In this document: positions 22,848 to 34,286 of the stretch, in pieces
How the letters are laid out: each line of letters starts with the position of its first letter
How positions within the stretch are numbered: the stretch's first letter is position 1
From: Cepaea nemoralis
Lineage: Eukaryota > Mollusca > Gastropoda > Stylommatophora > Helicidae
NCBI GenBank assembly: GCA_014155875.1
Contig: JACEFZ010021782.1
Location: forward strand, 256,001-320,000
Reading direction: 5' to 3'
DNA length: 64,000 nucleotides
Translations under genes and position numbers: made by a program
Notes under the pieces: model-generated
Told to the model about the DNA's origin: nothing
The model's database searches: none
Seen by the model: the letters and a program-made list of their open reading frames with translations, nothing else

Positions 22848-23055
22848 AGAGAAAGATAGAGCAAGAGAAGGAGAGAGTGAGAGAGAGCGCATACGAGAGA
22901 AAGAGAGCGCGAGAGTGAGTGCGCAAGAGAAAGCGAGAGTGAGAGAGAGCGCATACGAGAGAAAGAGACAGCGCGAGAGTGAGTGCGCAAGAGAAAGAGA
23001 GAGTGAGCGTGCATGAGAGAAAGAAAATCATTATTTTCAAAGGGAGTCTGACATT

Positions 23056-23118
<63 letters not shown>
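22797..23118. repeat. (GA)n tracts with GCGC-interrupted duplication
   Basis: A GA tract at 22800-22845 leads into two or three copies of a ~70-bp unit (GTGAGAGAGAGCGCATACGA, then GAAAGAGAGCGCGAGAGTGA). A pure GA tract at 23060-23115 ends the block. Confidence 0.85.
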
Positions 23119-23164
23119 TAGCTATAGAAAAACCTAATGGTATAGCTATCTCGTTGTTACAAGG

Positions 23165-23420
23165 TCAAGTTTCTTAAACATCCAGTGTGCTGATGCCGAA
23201 GTAAGGGGTTCAACCCCTACACCGGACAGTTTGACTAAAATGTTGGCCTGTCGTCCATGATTTGGGGACATAAATTACAAGTACCTCTGAAGTCGGAGAG
23301 GGTTCGCCTGATGGCAAGGTACACAGTTAATAGGGAAAACTAATCCACACGAAAAGTTCAGTCCAGCACTACATTAAGTAGTGTAGATGGGCTACGCTAG
23401 ATTTCAAAGCGAGCGAGAAA
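23165..23420 (+). mobile_element. SINE family 3 copy
   Basis: The head has CCAGTGTGCTGATGCCGAAG and GGGGTTCAACCCC (B box). The body has GACATAAATTACAAGTACCT, CTGATGGCAAGGTACAC and AATAGGGAAAACTAATC. The same body occurs at 31640-31850 (minus), 35565-35830 and 46995-47235, so this is a middle-aged SINE family. Confidence 0.8.
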
Positions 23421-23499
23421 GAAAAAAAAAACATTGTCAAGTGAAAAAAAAAAACGTTCGGGTTCACGTATCGGAATTATTTTCCATAAATGATATTTA

Positions 23500-23770
23500 T
23501 GTGTCTTGTAAAGTGATTCTAGAAATTAGGCGTAGAGAGTCACGATTTTTTGGCTACGTTATAAGAAAAAAATAAATGAGAGAACTTGATGACAACTGGC
23601 AAGATTGAGAGGAAGAAAACAAGGGGAAGGCAGAAAAGTAAATACCTGGATGGCTTAGCCACGTGGTATGGTTAAGTCAAGAACACTGAGCTTATCAACG
23701 ACTCTGGTGGTAGTGTGAGATGGCGAAGCATGACCCTCACGCGTATCATGACATATGATGATGGTATCTT
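23500..23770 (+). mobile_element. LINE-B 3' end
   Basis: It encodes EIRRRESRFFGYVIRKK, then relics of the LMTTGKIERKKTRGRQ type, and ends in GACCCTCACGCGTATCATGA with an ATATGATGATG tail. It parallels the more complete copy at 48596-49725. Confidence 0.75.
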
Positions 23771-23825
23771 GTAGAATGCCTCTTGTTGTTGTTGATTTTG
23801 TTTTAAATTCTGGGCCCACGATATT

Positions 23826-24240
23826 CCGACAACTTTCCTGTAACATTGAAGTTCAGAAGTCTCAACGTTCTGTGTCTTCAGAAGCCTCAACGTTCTTTCT
23901 CTATTCCAAAAACGTTTCTGTAACATTGAAGTTCAGAAGCCTCAACTTTCTTTCTCTATTCCAACAACAACTTGTTTGTAACATTGAAGTTCAGAAGCCT
24001 CAACTTTATGTCTCTTTTTCAACAACTTTTCTGTAACATTGAAGTTCAGAAGCCCCACTTTTCTGTCTCTATTCCAACATCTGTTCTGTAACACTGAAGC
24101 TCAGAAGCCCCAACTTTCTGTCTCTATTCCAACAAGTGTTGTTTTTTTTTAAACATTGAAGTTCAGAAGTCCCAGCTTGCTGTCTCTATTCCAATAACTT
24201 GTCTGTAACATTGAAGCTCATAAGCCCCAACTTTCTGTCT
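23826..24240. repeat. Minisatellite, ~55-bp unit, about seven copies
   Basis: The unit is GTAACATTGAAGTTCAGAAG, CCTCAACTTTCTGTCTCTAT, then TCCAACAACTTTTCT. Starts fall near 23840, 23920, 23977, 24032, 24087, 24147 and 24205. The first copy is lengthened by an internal duplication of the CTCAACGTTCTGTCTTCAGAA part. Confidence 0.92.
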
Positions 24241-24430
24241 CATGGGATAGAATGAACTTAAAGCATGACCTGGAACAACATGAATCAATGTACCAGCTGT
24301 CTGCCATTTGCAGAGTTAATGTTTACGAGTGTTATAGATATCATGAATTACTTATCAGCTGGAATATTCGCAGACATTAAACAGCTACACCAGAACCAGC
24401 ACTGCGAAATGTATGGAGGAAAAGGCAGAC

Positions 24431-24432
<2 letters not shown>

Positions 24433-24462
<30 letters not shown>

Positions 24463-24562
24463 ACAGACGGGCTCACGGACGGACCGACCGACGCACGGAC
24501 GGACCGACGGACCGACCGACGGACGGATTGACAGACCGACCGACCGACAGACAGACCGGACA
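24433..24562. repeat. (GACA)n grading into (GACG/GACC)n
   Basis: Tetranucleotide repeat with a clear change of unit from GACA to GACGGACC-type and back to GACA. Confidence 0.92.
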
Positions 24563-24707
24563 GTAACTGCGAGTAGTAAGTTAAAAACGTACTCGCTAAC
24601 TTCGGGTTGAAATCATAGTTATTGCCACGACTGTTTTAGATATCATGAATTATTTATCAGTTGGGACATTAGTATCGTCAGAACTAAGATAGAGAATTGA
24701 AATGCAA

Positions 24708-24708
24708 A

Positions 24709-24772
<64 letters not shown>

Positions 24773-24835
24773 TTGGGGGGGGGGGTGGGTGGGTGAGTGG
24801 GTGGGAGGGGAGAGATGGAGGGAGGGAGAGAGAGA
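24708..24835. repeat. (GT)n, then G-rich stretch
   Basis: A GT tract of about 60 bp runs into GCGCGCG, an eleven-base G run and GGGTGGGTGAGTGGGTGGGA. That is a plausible Z-DNA and G-quadruplex former on the + strand. Confidence 0.92.
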
Positions 24836-25000
24836 CCTAACTTGTTCAGTGAGATCATGTACTGGCTGTGTTCGGGCTGTACTCATAGTTATTGTCCACA
24901 AACCTAACAGATATCATGAATTATATATCATTGCGGCATTCATAAAAATCAGACAGTATTGTCAGAACCAATATTTGGAAACGAAATAGAAAAAGAGTTA

Positions 25001-25515
<515 letters not shown>

Positions 25516-25734
25516 CATTTGACATAACGTACTCGTTATCTTCGAGTTTAAATTTCAAAGTTATACCACAATTGTTAAAGATATCATAAATTATTTTTCA
25601 GTTGGGGCCGTCATTGACATGAAACACTGACACTACAGAACCAAGATTGCGACATGATCCTCGCGTCACCGATTATGCAAACGTTATTTGTCATCTAATG
25701 TTTCCAATTCTGTTATTCGGGAGTTGTACTCTTG

Positions 25735-25892
25735 TAGTCGGCTCTGTGGTGAAGCGGTCACCAATGCAATTCGTAATCTCGCATAATGCTGCTGGATGCT
25801 TGGAAGCAGATCACCTTGCGTTGGTTTCCCATACAAAGGTATGCGTGCCAGTCGTCCAGAGAGCAATGACATTCATTCATTCATTCATGTTC
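25735..25892 (+). mobile_element. SINE family 2 copy, truncated, ending at (ATTC)n
   Basis: GGCTCTGTGGTGAAGCGGTC, GCAATTCGTAATCTCGCAT and CTTGCGTTGGTTTCCCATAC identify the family. The copy stops after CCAGAGAGCAATGACA and is followed by a short ATTC repeat. Confidence 0.8.
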
Positions 25893-26119
25893 CTTGCAGA
25901 ACTTCGCTCCCATAACAACCGTCCGGAAAACTTCTCGGTCATAAGCAAGATGTTATGCGTCCGATACACCCATCTGGAGATCATCTGCTACATTCTGCAC
26001 TCATCTTCTTTTTGGCCTTCCTCTTCCTCACTTCCCAGGCATTTACCCCTCCATTATTGTTCTCTCCCAACGTTCATGGCGTTTCAAGTGGCCAAAATAT
26101 TTCAATTTTCTTCGTTTTA

Positions 26120-26368
26120 TTATCTTTAGGTCTCCGCGACGAAGGGGTTACGGACGCCGTTCGTGATCCCGCATACCCGCGTTCGAAACATAGCTGCGCG
26201 AGATTTGGCAGCAAACCGAGTTGCGATGGTTTTTTACGAAATGGTATGCGTGCTGGCCGTTCAGAAAGCAACGGCAAACTACTGAATGTAAACTTGTCAA
26301 GACATAAACGACAGCAAAAAATGCTGGTGTTGACTGTAAACGTCCTGTAAAGAATATGCAATTAACTT
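26120..26368 (+). mobile_element. SINE family 2 copy, near complete
   Basis: GCGACGAAGGGGTTACGGAC, CGTGATCCCGCATACCCGCG, TTCGAAACATAGCTGCG, CGTTCAGAAAGCAACGGC and ACTGTAAACGTCCTGTAAAG are all present in order. It is one of the most complete copies. A tail-only copy lies at 26540-26625. Confidence 0.85.
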
Positions 26369-26859
26369 TATCTTTGTTTTTATCGTCTTTAGTAGCAAAC
26401 CTTTTTCAATATCCAGCTCTTGTCATGTGGATTCATTTGTTCGTTTTCTGTATCTAAGATATTCTTAGAACCCGTCTGTAACATTTATATTCAAAGGCAT
26501 TTATGCTCTGTTCTGCTTGTTTTGTAAGTGCCGAGGTCTCACTGACCGTAAACTTGACAAGAAATCACGAACAGCCAAAAATTATGGGATTGACTTTGAT
26601 TTTCAGTAAAGGATAAGCACCTAACTTTGAGCTGTTGTAGCTAATGAGCTGGTTCAGTGTCGTTTCTTTTCAAGTGTTCCCTGTCTGTAGGCGTTGGTGT
26701 ATTAGAGATGTTGATGCTGATCTTCTTCTGTTGGGCATTTGGTCTCGCAAAGACATTGACAACCATGATTCTCCGTTACACTAGTTTCGATCGATCTGAA
26801 GTTCAGCTATGTTCCTTGTTCTACATGCACCCATTGCGGAAAATTGTTATGGACGGGGT

Positions 26860-27140
26860 AGCATCATCTTATTGGCTGAATGCTGACCTGCTTAAAAGTG
26901 AGCGGTAACCATGCATCGAATTAAGAAAGCAGATAACGACGAGACAACACCTAATTGGCTGAGAGCTGGCTCTGATTGTAGTAGACGGTAACTATGCACC
27001 CACTGAAAATAACAAGCAGACAACACCTTATTGGCTGAATGCTGCACTGATTGAAGTAGACGGTATCTATGGACCCAATGAAAGCAGTAGATATCCATGG
27101 GACAACATCTTATTTTCTGAGTGCTGTGCTTTTTTAAAGT
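26860..27140. repeat. Four tandem ~79-bp units carrying ATTGGCTGA (inverted CCAAT)
   Basis: Units share CATCTTATTGGCTGAATGCT, GATTGAAGTAGACGGTA, and a C-ATGCACCCA-TGAAA segment. ATTGGCTGA starts near 26872, 26953 and 27030; the fourth unit is degenerate (TTTTCTGAG near 27112). I infer a minisatellite; the repeated CCAAT-box core may be incidental. Confidence 0.8.
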
Positions 27141-27224
27141 GGGCGTTATCACACAAAGAACACTGTTTAAAGTAATAAAAATTAGCAAAGCCTCTCGAGC
27201 TTGCTAATCCTCAGACGTGAAAAA

Positions 27225-27475
27225 ACACCAAAAACGATTAGTTACATATCCTTTACAGGACGTGGCTGTTGTTGGCTGTTTTACAAGCTTACTTGGCAAG
27301 CTTACGTTCAGTAATTCGCCATTGCTTTCTGAACGACCGGCACTCATACCGTTGTATGGAAACCAACACAAAGCGGTCTGCTTCCAAATCGCCAGCAACT
27401 GTGTTTCTAACGCGGTATGCGGGATTACGAACTGCATTCGTGACTCCTTCGCCACAGAGCTGGCTCAGACAGTAC
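27225..27475 (-). mobile_element. SINE family 2 copy
   Basis: All family blocks are present on the minus strand, from GTGGCGAAGGAGTCACGAAT to GTCCTGTAAAGGATATG. Confidence 0.85.
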
Positions 27476-28305
27476 TAAAAAGTAACATATCGGGTAAAGA
27501 GGAATTAATGGACATGAAAAAAAAAATATAAAGAGGCCTGCACAGATCTATTAATTTAAATATACGCGAAAATAAAAAAATAAAAAACAGCACACGCCAG
27601 GCAGTTGTAGAAAAGAATGATCAGGAAGCGTCTCGACCAGCCCAGGGACCAAAAAAGTTGATGATAATAATGACTGTACATTAGATCAGCGAGAGCTGAA
27701 CATCGAAGACAAATGTCTCACAAACAGGTTCATGTCCGGAAAACAGTAATACCTTGACCACATCACGTGTCTAAGTGGCTCAGAAAGATCAGTAATGGGA
27801 GGCGTGTTTCTGGTAGAAGGCGTGGTTATGGTAGAAGGCGTGGTTCTGGTAGAAGCAACAAGCTCGGCCCACCACGACTGTGCACACATGACAATAAATG
27901 ATGTGCATACACATGCAAGAGGCGGGTTCTGGCGAAAGACCAAGTGCTTGTCTAGCGGGCTATGGTGAGATCGACCGTCTGAGAAGGATTTGAACATGGT
28001 GATTATGACAACGTATACAGATGCAGTGCATCATACCCAGCCAGCGGTTTCCTGGGTGGTGTCCTTTGGGATTCTACAGCGGACAGTTCGGATAGTAGGG
28101 GAATATGAAATCAGGCAAATCAAATAATATTTAGTATGTATCTATGTAAATGTGTGCTAGCAATGTGTCATTAAGGTTTGCCTGGGAGATAATAATGCGC
28201 GCATAATTTCAGTCATTGAATGGCACAGGTGATGTGATATGGTCTTATCACGCGACTTCCAGATTAGAAGTGATTATCATATGCCCTGAAGTGCGGCTTG
28301 AGCGC
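27476..28305. other. Unassigned sequence with a small tandem repeat
   Basis: Near 27800-27858 a 19-21-bp unit (GTAGAAGGCGTGGTTCTG) occurs about three times. The rest shows no gene or repeat family that I recognise. Confidence 0.45.
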
Positions 28306-28309
28306 TAAT

Positions 28310-28740
28310 GTGTCCTCACACATCTTGGTCCTTTATGATGAGGATCAACTCTGTTGTTGATATTTATCTATGTCACCTTCTCAGTCCATCCAATATCGTT
28401 TCCCCTTGGTCTATCCATGTCTCTTCTCCCATTGATATTTCCATTCGTCGCGGTGTTTTCCGCAGCCTTTCTCCTAATTGTATGACCAAAGAAAGCTGAT
28501 TGTCTCTTTTTTTTATAGTTGTGTTTAATGTTCTACAATCAGTAGCCTCTTTCAGTCGATCGTTTTTAATTGCTCTGGAAGTCCTAGGTATTCTCAGCAT
28601 TCAGGTTCTCAGGAACCACAAGCTCTTACCTCAAAGTTACTTCCTAATTTGTCCATGTACATTTCAAGATTCACTACCATACAGTAAAACAGGTTCTATA
28701 TAACATTTCATTACTCTCTTTTCTGGCATTCAATGATACG
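28310..28740 (-). mobile_element. LINE-B-like fragment
   Basis: The minus strand encodes MLRIPRTSRAIKNDRLKEA, then frameshifted relics of the FFGHTIRRKAAENTATNG and IDQGETILDGLRR type. This is the C-terminal region of a LINE RT, with no active-site motifs. Confidence 0.65.
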
Positions 28741-29124
28741 GTATTGCATAACGTATATGTTTTTGTTTTTTTTTGGATTGTCTGAAATGCAGCTATTGTT
28801 TGACAAATTCTGCTCTTAGTTTATGTCGCGCGTCTTCCATCTGACACTAGACAACATACACATGTATTAGACAAACCACGATTCAAACCTCCCGCCTTCA
28901 AATGACCACAGCGATTTAATAAACGTACTTCGATGCACGTGTTTCAAAACACCCCGACATAGTCAGTCAAGGGCTCGAAATCAGACGCTGACAATTTGAA
29001 AGCGGATAGTCTTGCCTTGATTTCGATGAGGGTGTCGATGTGGGCGTCGGGCGTTCAGAAAGTAATGTCAAACTATCAATAAAAACAAAATAACTGTCAT
29101 CAACTGCCTATGATACCTTGCGGT

Positions 29125-29300
29125 GAAGGATAGGGGGGTCTTGAGCATGAAGAATGAAGCAGTCGCGGCGAAATGTGCAGGTTAGGGTTTCCTTTTTGCC
29201 CCCGTCAGAAAAAAAACATAACACCTTACCGAGGATTTGAGCCCGAGTCTCCTGAAGGATAATCGGCGTCCTAGCCACTCGGGGCTAGGCGCTCATCGAA
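29125..29300 (-). mobile_element. SINE family 4 copy
   Basis: The minus strand has a tRNA-like head (CCCCGAGTGGCTAGGACGCC, CTCGGGCTCAAATCCTCGG), a T-run, GACGGGGGCAAAAAGGAAAC, CCTAACCTGCACATTTCGCC, and ends at CTCAAGACCCCCC. SINE family 2 tails flank it at about 29035-29110 and 29325-29400, so it may sit inside an older SINE. Confidence 0.75.
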
Positions 29301-29655
29301 CTAATGTACGTAAAATTTGTCTAGTAAATCACAAAAAGTAAAAAAAAAATGTTGGTGTTGATTGAATGCGACGTCCTGTAACGGAAATGCAACTAACATT
29401 TTTAACCATGACGCCGATTCCGTATAACCAATGAACCAATTAACTAATATCAAACACAGTTTGGTTGTAGCAGCCTCCGCTGTGCTAATTCGTCAATTGC
29501 CGTGCCATACCTTTGTGGGCATTCATTTACAGACAGCAGTATCGATCCTTTATCTCTTTCGAAGGAGCCCAGTATGGGCACCTTGGGGGGCCAAACAATC
29601 AGCCCTCTTACCGGCGCGGAGACCCACTTGTCTAGGGCAACATTTGCACAAAGGC

Positions 29656-30228
29656 ACGTCAAAGTGAGATTTCTGAATGGATGATAGTCACACACGTCAA
29701 AGTGAGGTTTCTGAATGGATGATAGTCGCACACGTCAAAGTGAGATTTCTGAATGGATGATAGCCATACACGTCAAAGTGAGATTTTTGAATGGATGATA
29801 GTCACACACGTCAAAATGAGATTTCTGAATGGATGATAGTCACACACGTCAAAGTGGGATTTCTGAATGGATGATAGTCACACACGTCAAAGTGAGATTT
29901 CTGAATGGATGATAGTCACACACGTCAAAGTGAGATTTCTGAATGGATGATAGTCACTCACGTCAAAGTGAGATTTCTGAATGGATGATAGTCACTCACG
30001 TCAAAGTGAGATTTCTGAATGGATGATAGTCACACACGTCAAAGTGAGATTTCTGAATGGATGATAGTCACACACGTCAAAGTGAGATTTCTGAATGGAT
30101 GATAGTCACTCACGTCAAAGTGAGATTTATGAATGGATGATAGTCACTCACGTCAAAGTGAGATTTCTGAATGGATGATAGTCACTCACGTCAAAGTGAG
30201 ATTTCTGAAAGGCTGATAGCCATACACG
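29656..30228. repeat. Minisatellite, 38-bp unit, about 15 copies
   Basis: The unit is GTCACACACGTCAAAGTGAG followed by ATTTCTGAATGGATGATA (38 bp). Copies are nearly identical, with a CACACA/CACTCA variant that clusters toward the 3' half. First and last copies are degenerate. Confidence 0.97.
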
Positions 30229-30299
30229 TCAAAGCCATATATGTTTTATGCATATTCTGTGACGTTTGGCCTTAAATATAGCAGGTCGATCAGTCATGG

Positions 30300-30436
30300 A
30301 CGGAGGGAATAGCAGAGTCCATGGGAATATCGATATATGAAGCCCATAAGCGGGCACTCTCCCGCTGTTTATACTTCACCTCGACTCCACAAGGTACAAG
30401 AGGAACATGATGAGATGATGATGAGATGAGATGATC
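30300..30436 (+). mobile_element. LINE-D 3' end with (AGATG)n tail
   Basis: CATGGGAATATCGATATATG, AAGCCCATAAGCGGGCACTC, CCGCTGTTTATACTTCACCT, AAGGTACAAGAGGAACATGA, then GATGATGAGATGAGATGA. The same terminus recurs at about 33010, 34434, 35980 and 36088, defining the family's 3' end. Confidence 0.85.
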
Positions 30437-30464
30437 AATCATTCAAGTGCCATTTTAGTATTGA

Positions 30465-30712
30465 TCCTTCTCTGTGGCGATGAGGTTACGCACAAAATTA
30501 GTAATCCCGCATACTACGTTCCAAACACTGATGCGGGTGATCTGGAAGCAGGGCCGCTTTGCGTTGGTTTTCATACAAAAGTATGTGTACCGGTCGTTCA
30601 GACAGCACTGGCAAACTTACTGAACGTAAACTTGCGAAGGAAACACAAACGGCCAATAATGCTGGGGTGGACTGCTACGTTATGTAAAGGATATGCAGTT
30701 AAACTTCACATT
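30465..30712 (+). mobile_element. SINE family 2 copy
   Basis: All hallmarks present, from CTGTGGCGATGAGGTTACGC to GGACTGCTACGTTATGTAAA. It lies just after the LINE-D tail. Confidence 0.85.
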
Positions 30713-30726
30713 GAAGGTTGGCTGTA

Positions 30727-30904
30727 GTGTGTTTCCAACGGCTTGTGTCTGCATGATGTATTCGTGTCGGCTTGGATCAACCCATGTCTTGTTGTCCACT
30801 CCCCTGTACCGTAGGATTCCTGTTGTGTGGCTGCTCTTCTCTCTTGTCTTCGGCACGCTGTCAAACAAGAAGCTGTGTTTTGTATATGGCCCAGGTGTCT
30901 TCAT
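30727..30904 (-). other. Unassigned open frame, possibly an exon
   Basis: A minus-strand frame (MKTPGPYTKHSFLFDSVPKT, then SHTTGILRYRG and DNKTWVDPSRHEYIMQ) has a protein-like composition unlike the surrounding low-complexity frames. I cannot name a family. No clear GT donor follows, and a stop lies just upstream of the ATG. It could be an exon of an unrelated gene, an unknown transposon fragment, or chance. Confidence 0.25.
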
Positions 30905-30939
30905 AATCTCGTCTTGATCTCACTCAGTGGTGATTTCTT

Positions 30940-31185
30940 CTTTGTGTATGTGTATGTGGGTTGGTGGGTGGGTATTTGTTTGTGAGTTGGTATGGGTGGG
31001 TGTTTGTGGGTTTGTATGTATGTGTTTGGGATGGTGGGTGTGTGGGTGGGTGAGTCTATGTGTGTGGGTTGGTGTGTGGGTGGCTGAGTTGGTATGTGTG
31101 GTTTGTGGATGTATGTGTGTGGGCGTGTATATGTGGGTGTTTATGTGTGTGTGTGTGTGTGTGTGTGTGATGTGGGTGTGTGTGC
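30940..31185. repeat. TG/TGGG-rich low-complexity sequence
   Basis: Degenerate TGTGGGTTGGTGGGTGGG-type repeats end in a (GT)n tract near 31150. Many GGG runs on the + strand could form G-quadruplexes. Confidence 0.9.
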
Positions 31186-31289
31186 ATTGCCATCTAGGGG
31201 TTAAACGTATTTTATCGCAATGTTCTGCAGCAGTGGTTGTCAAACAGGGAGAAATTCTCCACCGTCCTTCAATGTGGAGATGGCATCTG

Positions 31290-31490
31290 TTTATGATGAC
31301 GATTATAGTGACGTCATGATAAGGATGACAATGTTGATGATGATTTTAATGGCGGTGACAACAATGGTAATGATTACATTGATGATAATTATGATGATTA
31401 TGGTGGTGATGGTGATGATGATGATGATGATTACAATGATGGTGATCATAACAATGGTTGGGTGGCTGATGACAAATGATGATTATTATT
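31290..31490. repeat. Degenerate (ATG/GATGAT)n
   Basis: GATGATGATGATGATTACAA-type trinucleotide-like repeats. The + open frame over it is methionine-rich and not a gene. Confidence 0.9.
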
Positions 31491-31639
31491 CCATGTCCTT
31501 GGATCACAGGCATTCCGGAAAGTGGACAGAGTATAATCTTCTCAAACTTGTTCTATAATAGTGTTGAGTGTTTGTTGTTTTACTTTTACTCTCTTTAAAC
31601 TCAAGACTTGCCCACACTCATGCTACTGCTGCAAGTAGT

Positions 31640-31850
31640 TGTTACTGCTAGGGAGTGCACTGGACCGATTTTGCATGAGGATTAGTTTCTCCTAATTACT
31701 AGTGTCCCTCGCCATCAGGCGGACCGACTTCCGACTTCTGATGTACTTATAATTTACATCCCCACGTCAAGGACGAGAAGTAAACTCTCAAGCCCAACTG
31801 ACCAGAGCGTGGAACGAATCCACTACGCCACAATCAGCAGAGAAAGTTTT
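31640..31850 (-). mobile_element. SINE family 3 copy
   Basis: The minus strand starts with a clean A box (TGGCGTAGTGG) and has TACTTCTCGTCCTTGACGTG, GATGTAAATTATAAGTACAT, TGATGGCGAGGGACACTAGT and AATTAGGAGAAACTAATCCT. Confidence 0.75.
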
Positions 31851-32224
31851 AGCGTCTGAAACCTTTCGGCCGCGGCGACGTACGTAAATTACACTGAAAT
31901 CCTATCCTGGCATAAGATGTTGGCCAAATCAGGAAAAGGCAACTAGCAGAGCGGAAGGGCATAGGGGAAATAACTCCACATGCAGTGATGAAAATGTCTA
32001 GACAGGAATGGCTTGTCACGTGACGAGGATATCACGTGATTTATATTTTGTTAACTCTTAGCATGGCACGTACCACTTGATGTGGCAAGATCGGTTTAAT
32101 GTTTTATACAATTCAGATTTCCAGTCTTGTTATACGGCCGTTAGGTTCACTTGAGCCACGGTCACGTAGTGGTTATTACCACTTGCTGACCAGTAGAGTA
32201 GCTCGGGTTCCAGACCCAGTAGCG
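31851..32224. other. Unassigned sequence
   Basis: No gene or repeat family recognised. Confidence 0.4.
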
Positions 32225-32532
32225 CAGTGGTTCTCAACCTTTTTTTTTTTTTTGGGCCCATGCCCTCCTTTACCATATGTTCAGAACTTTTCAGAACGTC
32301 ACCCCCCCCCCCCTTTTTTTCCGAATTTCCTCCCTATAACCCCCCCCCCCCCCAACCCTTACACAATATAATAAAAATGGAAGCTAAATTTAATAACACA
32401 TACTAGAACAAGTCTAGACATCTACATAAAACGTGATTTGCGGGTCTACTTACGTTATAAAACGAATTTCATTTGGGCGAGAAGTACAGAACCATAAAAT
32501 TTTGAGGGAAAAACAATATCAAGTAAATCCCT
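32225..32532 (+). mobile_element. hAT miniature element, right end missing
   Basis: It starts with CAGTGGTTCTCAACC, a classic hAT terminus, followed by T and C homopolymers, TAAATTTAATAACACATACT, AGAACAAGTCTAGACATCTA and a conserved run to TATCAAGTAAAT. It matches the complete copy at 54051-54672 but lacks its right terminus, running into LINE-D at 32533. It also lacks the ~245-bp block found inside the other copy. Confidence 0.85.
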
Positions 32533-32640
32533 GAAACAAGTACAGAGCTTCAGATACTTGGGAAGTATAATATCAAATGGCAAATCAGAAGACGAGATCG
32601 AAAATGGATGTAATAAGGCAAACCAACTCATTGGAGAAAG
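32533..32640 (+). mobile_element. LINE-D RT fragment
   Basis: It encodes SFRYLGSIISNGKSEDEIE and KANQLIGE, a conserved stretch just after the RT active site in RTE/CR1-type LINEs. Confidence 0.65.
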
Positions 32641-32756
32641 TGCATGTGGACACACGCTACACCAAACGCTATGAATGGCTGGCAGTTGGCCACCCTTAGG
32701 CAGAGAAGTGGACGCCACAAGTTTAATGTCGTTCCGTTTGTAAGGTAATGGTAAAT

Positions 32757-32960
32757 TGCCGGGGCTGTGGTAGCGAAGCGATTGTGGATGCAATTCGTAA
32801 TCCCGCATACCGCGTTCGAAACACAGCTGCGGGCGATTTGAAGCAGACCGCCTTGCATTGTATTTTGTTTAATGGTTTAAGTGCCGGTCGTTAAGAAATC
32901 AATGGCAAGCTACTAGTACATAATCTTCTCAGGAAATCACAAAAAGTCAAACAATTCCTG
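32757..32960 (+). mobile_element. SINE family 2 copy
   Basis: GTAGCGAAGCGATTGTGGAT, GCAATTCGTAATCCCGCATA and TTCGAAACACAGCTGCGGG, followed by GTTAAGAAATCAATGGCAAG. The 3' tail is diverged. Confidence 0.82.
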
Positions 32961-33009
32961 GGGACATTCTGGGGACATATGTGCCATATTGAAATATGTT
33001 CTCTATTCC

Positions 33010-33545
33010 ATCTCATCTCATCTCAGCATGTTCCTCTTGTACCTTGCGGTGTCGAGGGGAAGTATAAATCAGTGCCCTCTTATAGGGTTCTTGTATCGAT
33101 ATTCCCATGGACTCTGATATTCCCTGCGTCCATCATTTACATGGTCGGCCTCTTCCTCTGCTTCCATCTGGTCTGTACATCATTGCTTGTTGTGGTATGC
33201 TGTTAGTTGGTAACCTACTTGTATGTAGTAAACCATTTGACTTGCTGCCTTCTAATAAAATCCTGTGCAGCTACAACTCCCACTCTAGTCCTAATTTCTT
33301 CATGTCTGATCTTATCTCTTCTTGATACATTGAGTATTCTTCTCAGGAATCTCATTTCTGTTGTGATTTTTCTTTTCTGTCATTGTCCAGGTTTGGCATT
33401 AGTAACATAGAGTTTGAAGGAAGATTGTGTTGTAAAGTGCTTTCTTAGTAGTTATTGATACATGTTTGCTTTTTAGTATTGGTGCCATTTGTCCAATGAG
33501 TTGGTTTGCCTTATTGCATCTATTTTCTATCTAATAACTGGGTAA
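33010..33545 (-). mobile_element. LINE-D 3' part
   Basis: It begins at a CATCTCATCTCATCTCA tail with TGTTCCTCTTGTACCTTGCG. The minus strand then encodes decayed LINE C-terminal sequence, parallel to the copies at 34434-35060 and 36257-36600. Confidence 0.8.
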
Positions 33546-33689
33546 TTTCTGCAGCTCGTTGTGATGCCTATCCTCGCCGTTAGAGTCCCTGCCAAACACA
33601 AATTTCCCCTCCTCCACTGTTGACGCTTGGTTCCTACTTTGAACTACATCTCTGTCTGACTGGATTTAAACAGTTTGTTGCATTTCCAT

Positions 33690-33920
33690 TTCAAGACGTC
33701 GCAGTCAACACCAGCATTTCTTTTGCTGTTGTGATCTCTTGGCAAGTTTTCGTTCAGTGGTTTGCCATTGCTTTCTGAACTACCGCCACCCATACTATTT
33801 TGTAAAAAACCAACGCAAGGCTGTCTGCTGCCAAATCGCCCGCAGCTGTTTTTCGAACGTGTGTATGTGGGATTAGGAACTGCACCCGTAATATTTCCGC
33901 CACGGAGCCGGCGTCTGATT
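33690..33920 (-). mobile_element. SINE family 2 copy
   Basis: Family blocks are present on the minus strand, from GTGGCGGAAATATTACGGGT to ATTTCAAGACGTCGCAGTC read from the + side. Confidence 0.78.
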
Positions 33921-34218
33921 TGATAGGCGCCTTCGTTCCCTTTCGATGGAATATTGTTTATGCGATCTGACCCTTCTAGAAGGTTCAAGATTAGCAATGC
34001 ATCTGCAACCTGCTATTCTTCTGACAATATTGACAGTAGAATGACCGGGAATCAACTTTTGACTGCGTTTCCCACGTACTGATGTGTATTTATACTGGCC
34101 AAGTATGATAAACAGTTTGACCTCCTGTACTCCCCTACCCAATCTTAGGTTTTGTTATTAATGCTTCGACCTGACCTCAGAGTACTGGCTGACCTGGGTA
34201 CGTCAACGATCTTTACCC

Positions 34219-34286
34219 CAGTCGTTCTCAACTCTTTTTGGCCCATGCACCCCTTCACCATATGTTCAGAATGTTGAGAACCACTG
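34219..34286 (+). mobile_element. 68-bp hAT micro-element with perfect 8-bp TSD
   Basis: It runs from CAGTCGTTCTCAAC to GTTGAGAACCACTG and retains only GGCCCATGC-CCCTTCACCATATGTTCAGAA between. The flanks are identical 8-mers, CTTTACCC at 34211-34218 and 34287-34294. This is an extreme internal deletion derivative of the element at 54051-54672. Its TSD shows it moved as a unit or was deleted afterwards. Confidence 0.9.

Noticed and set aside
29656..30228. CRISPR-like array of 38-bp repeats
   Set aside because: Units are directly tandem with no unique spacers, in a eukaryotic context. It is a minisatellite; the same applies to the 44-, 55- and 76-bp arrays.
33107..33410. Membrane-like small frames (also 36204-36487)
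   Set aside because: They lie antisense within LINE-D 3' regions and recur with that repeat.
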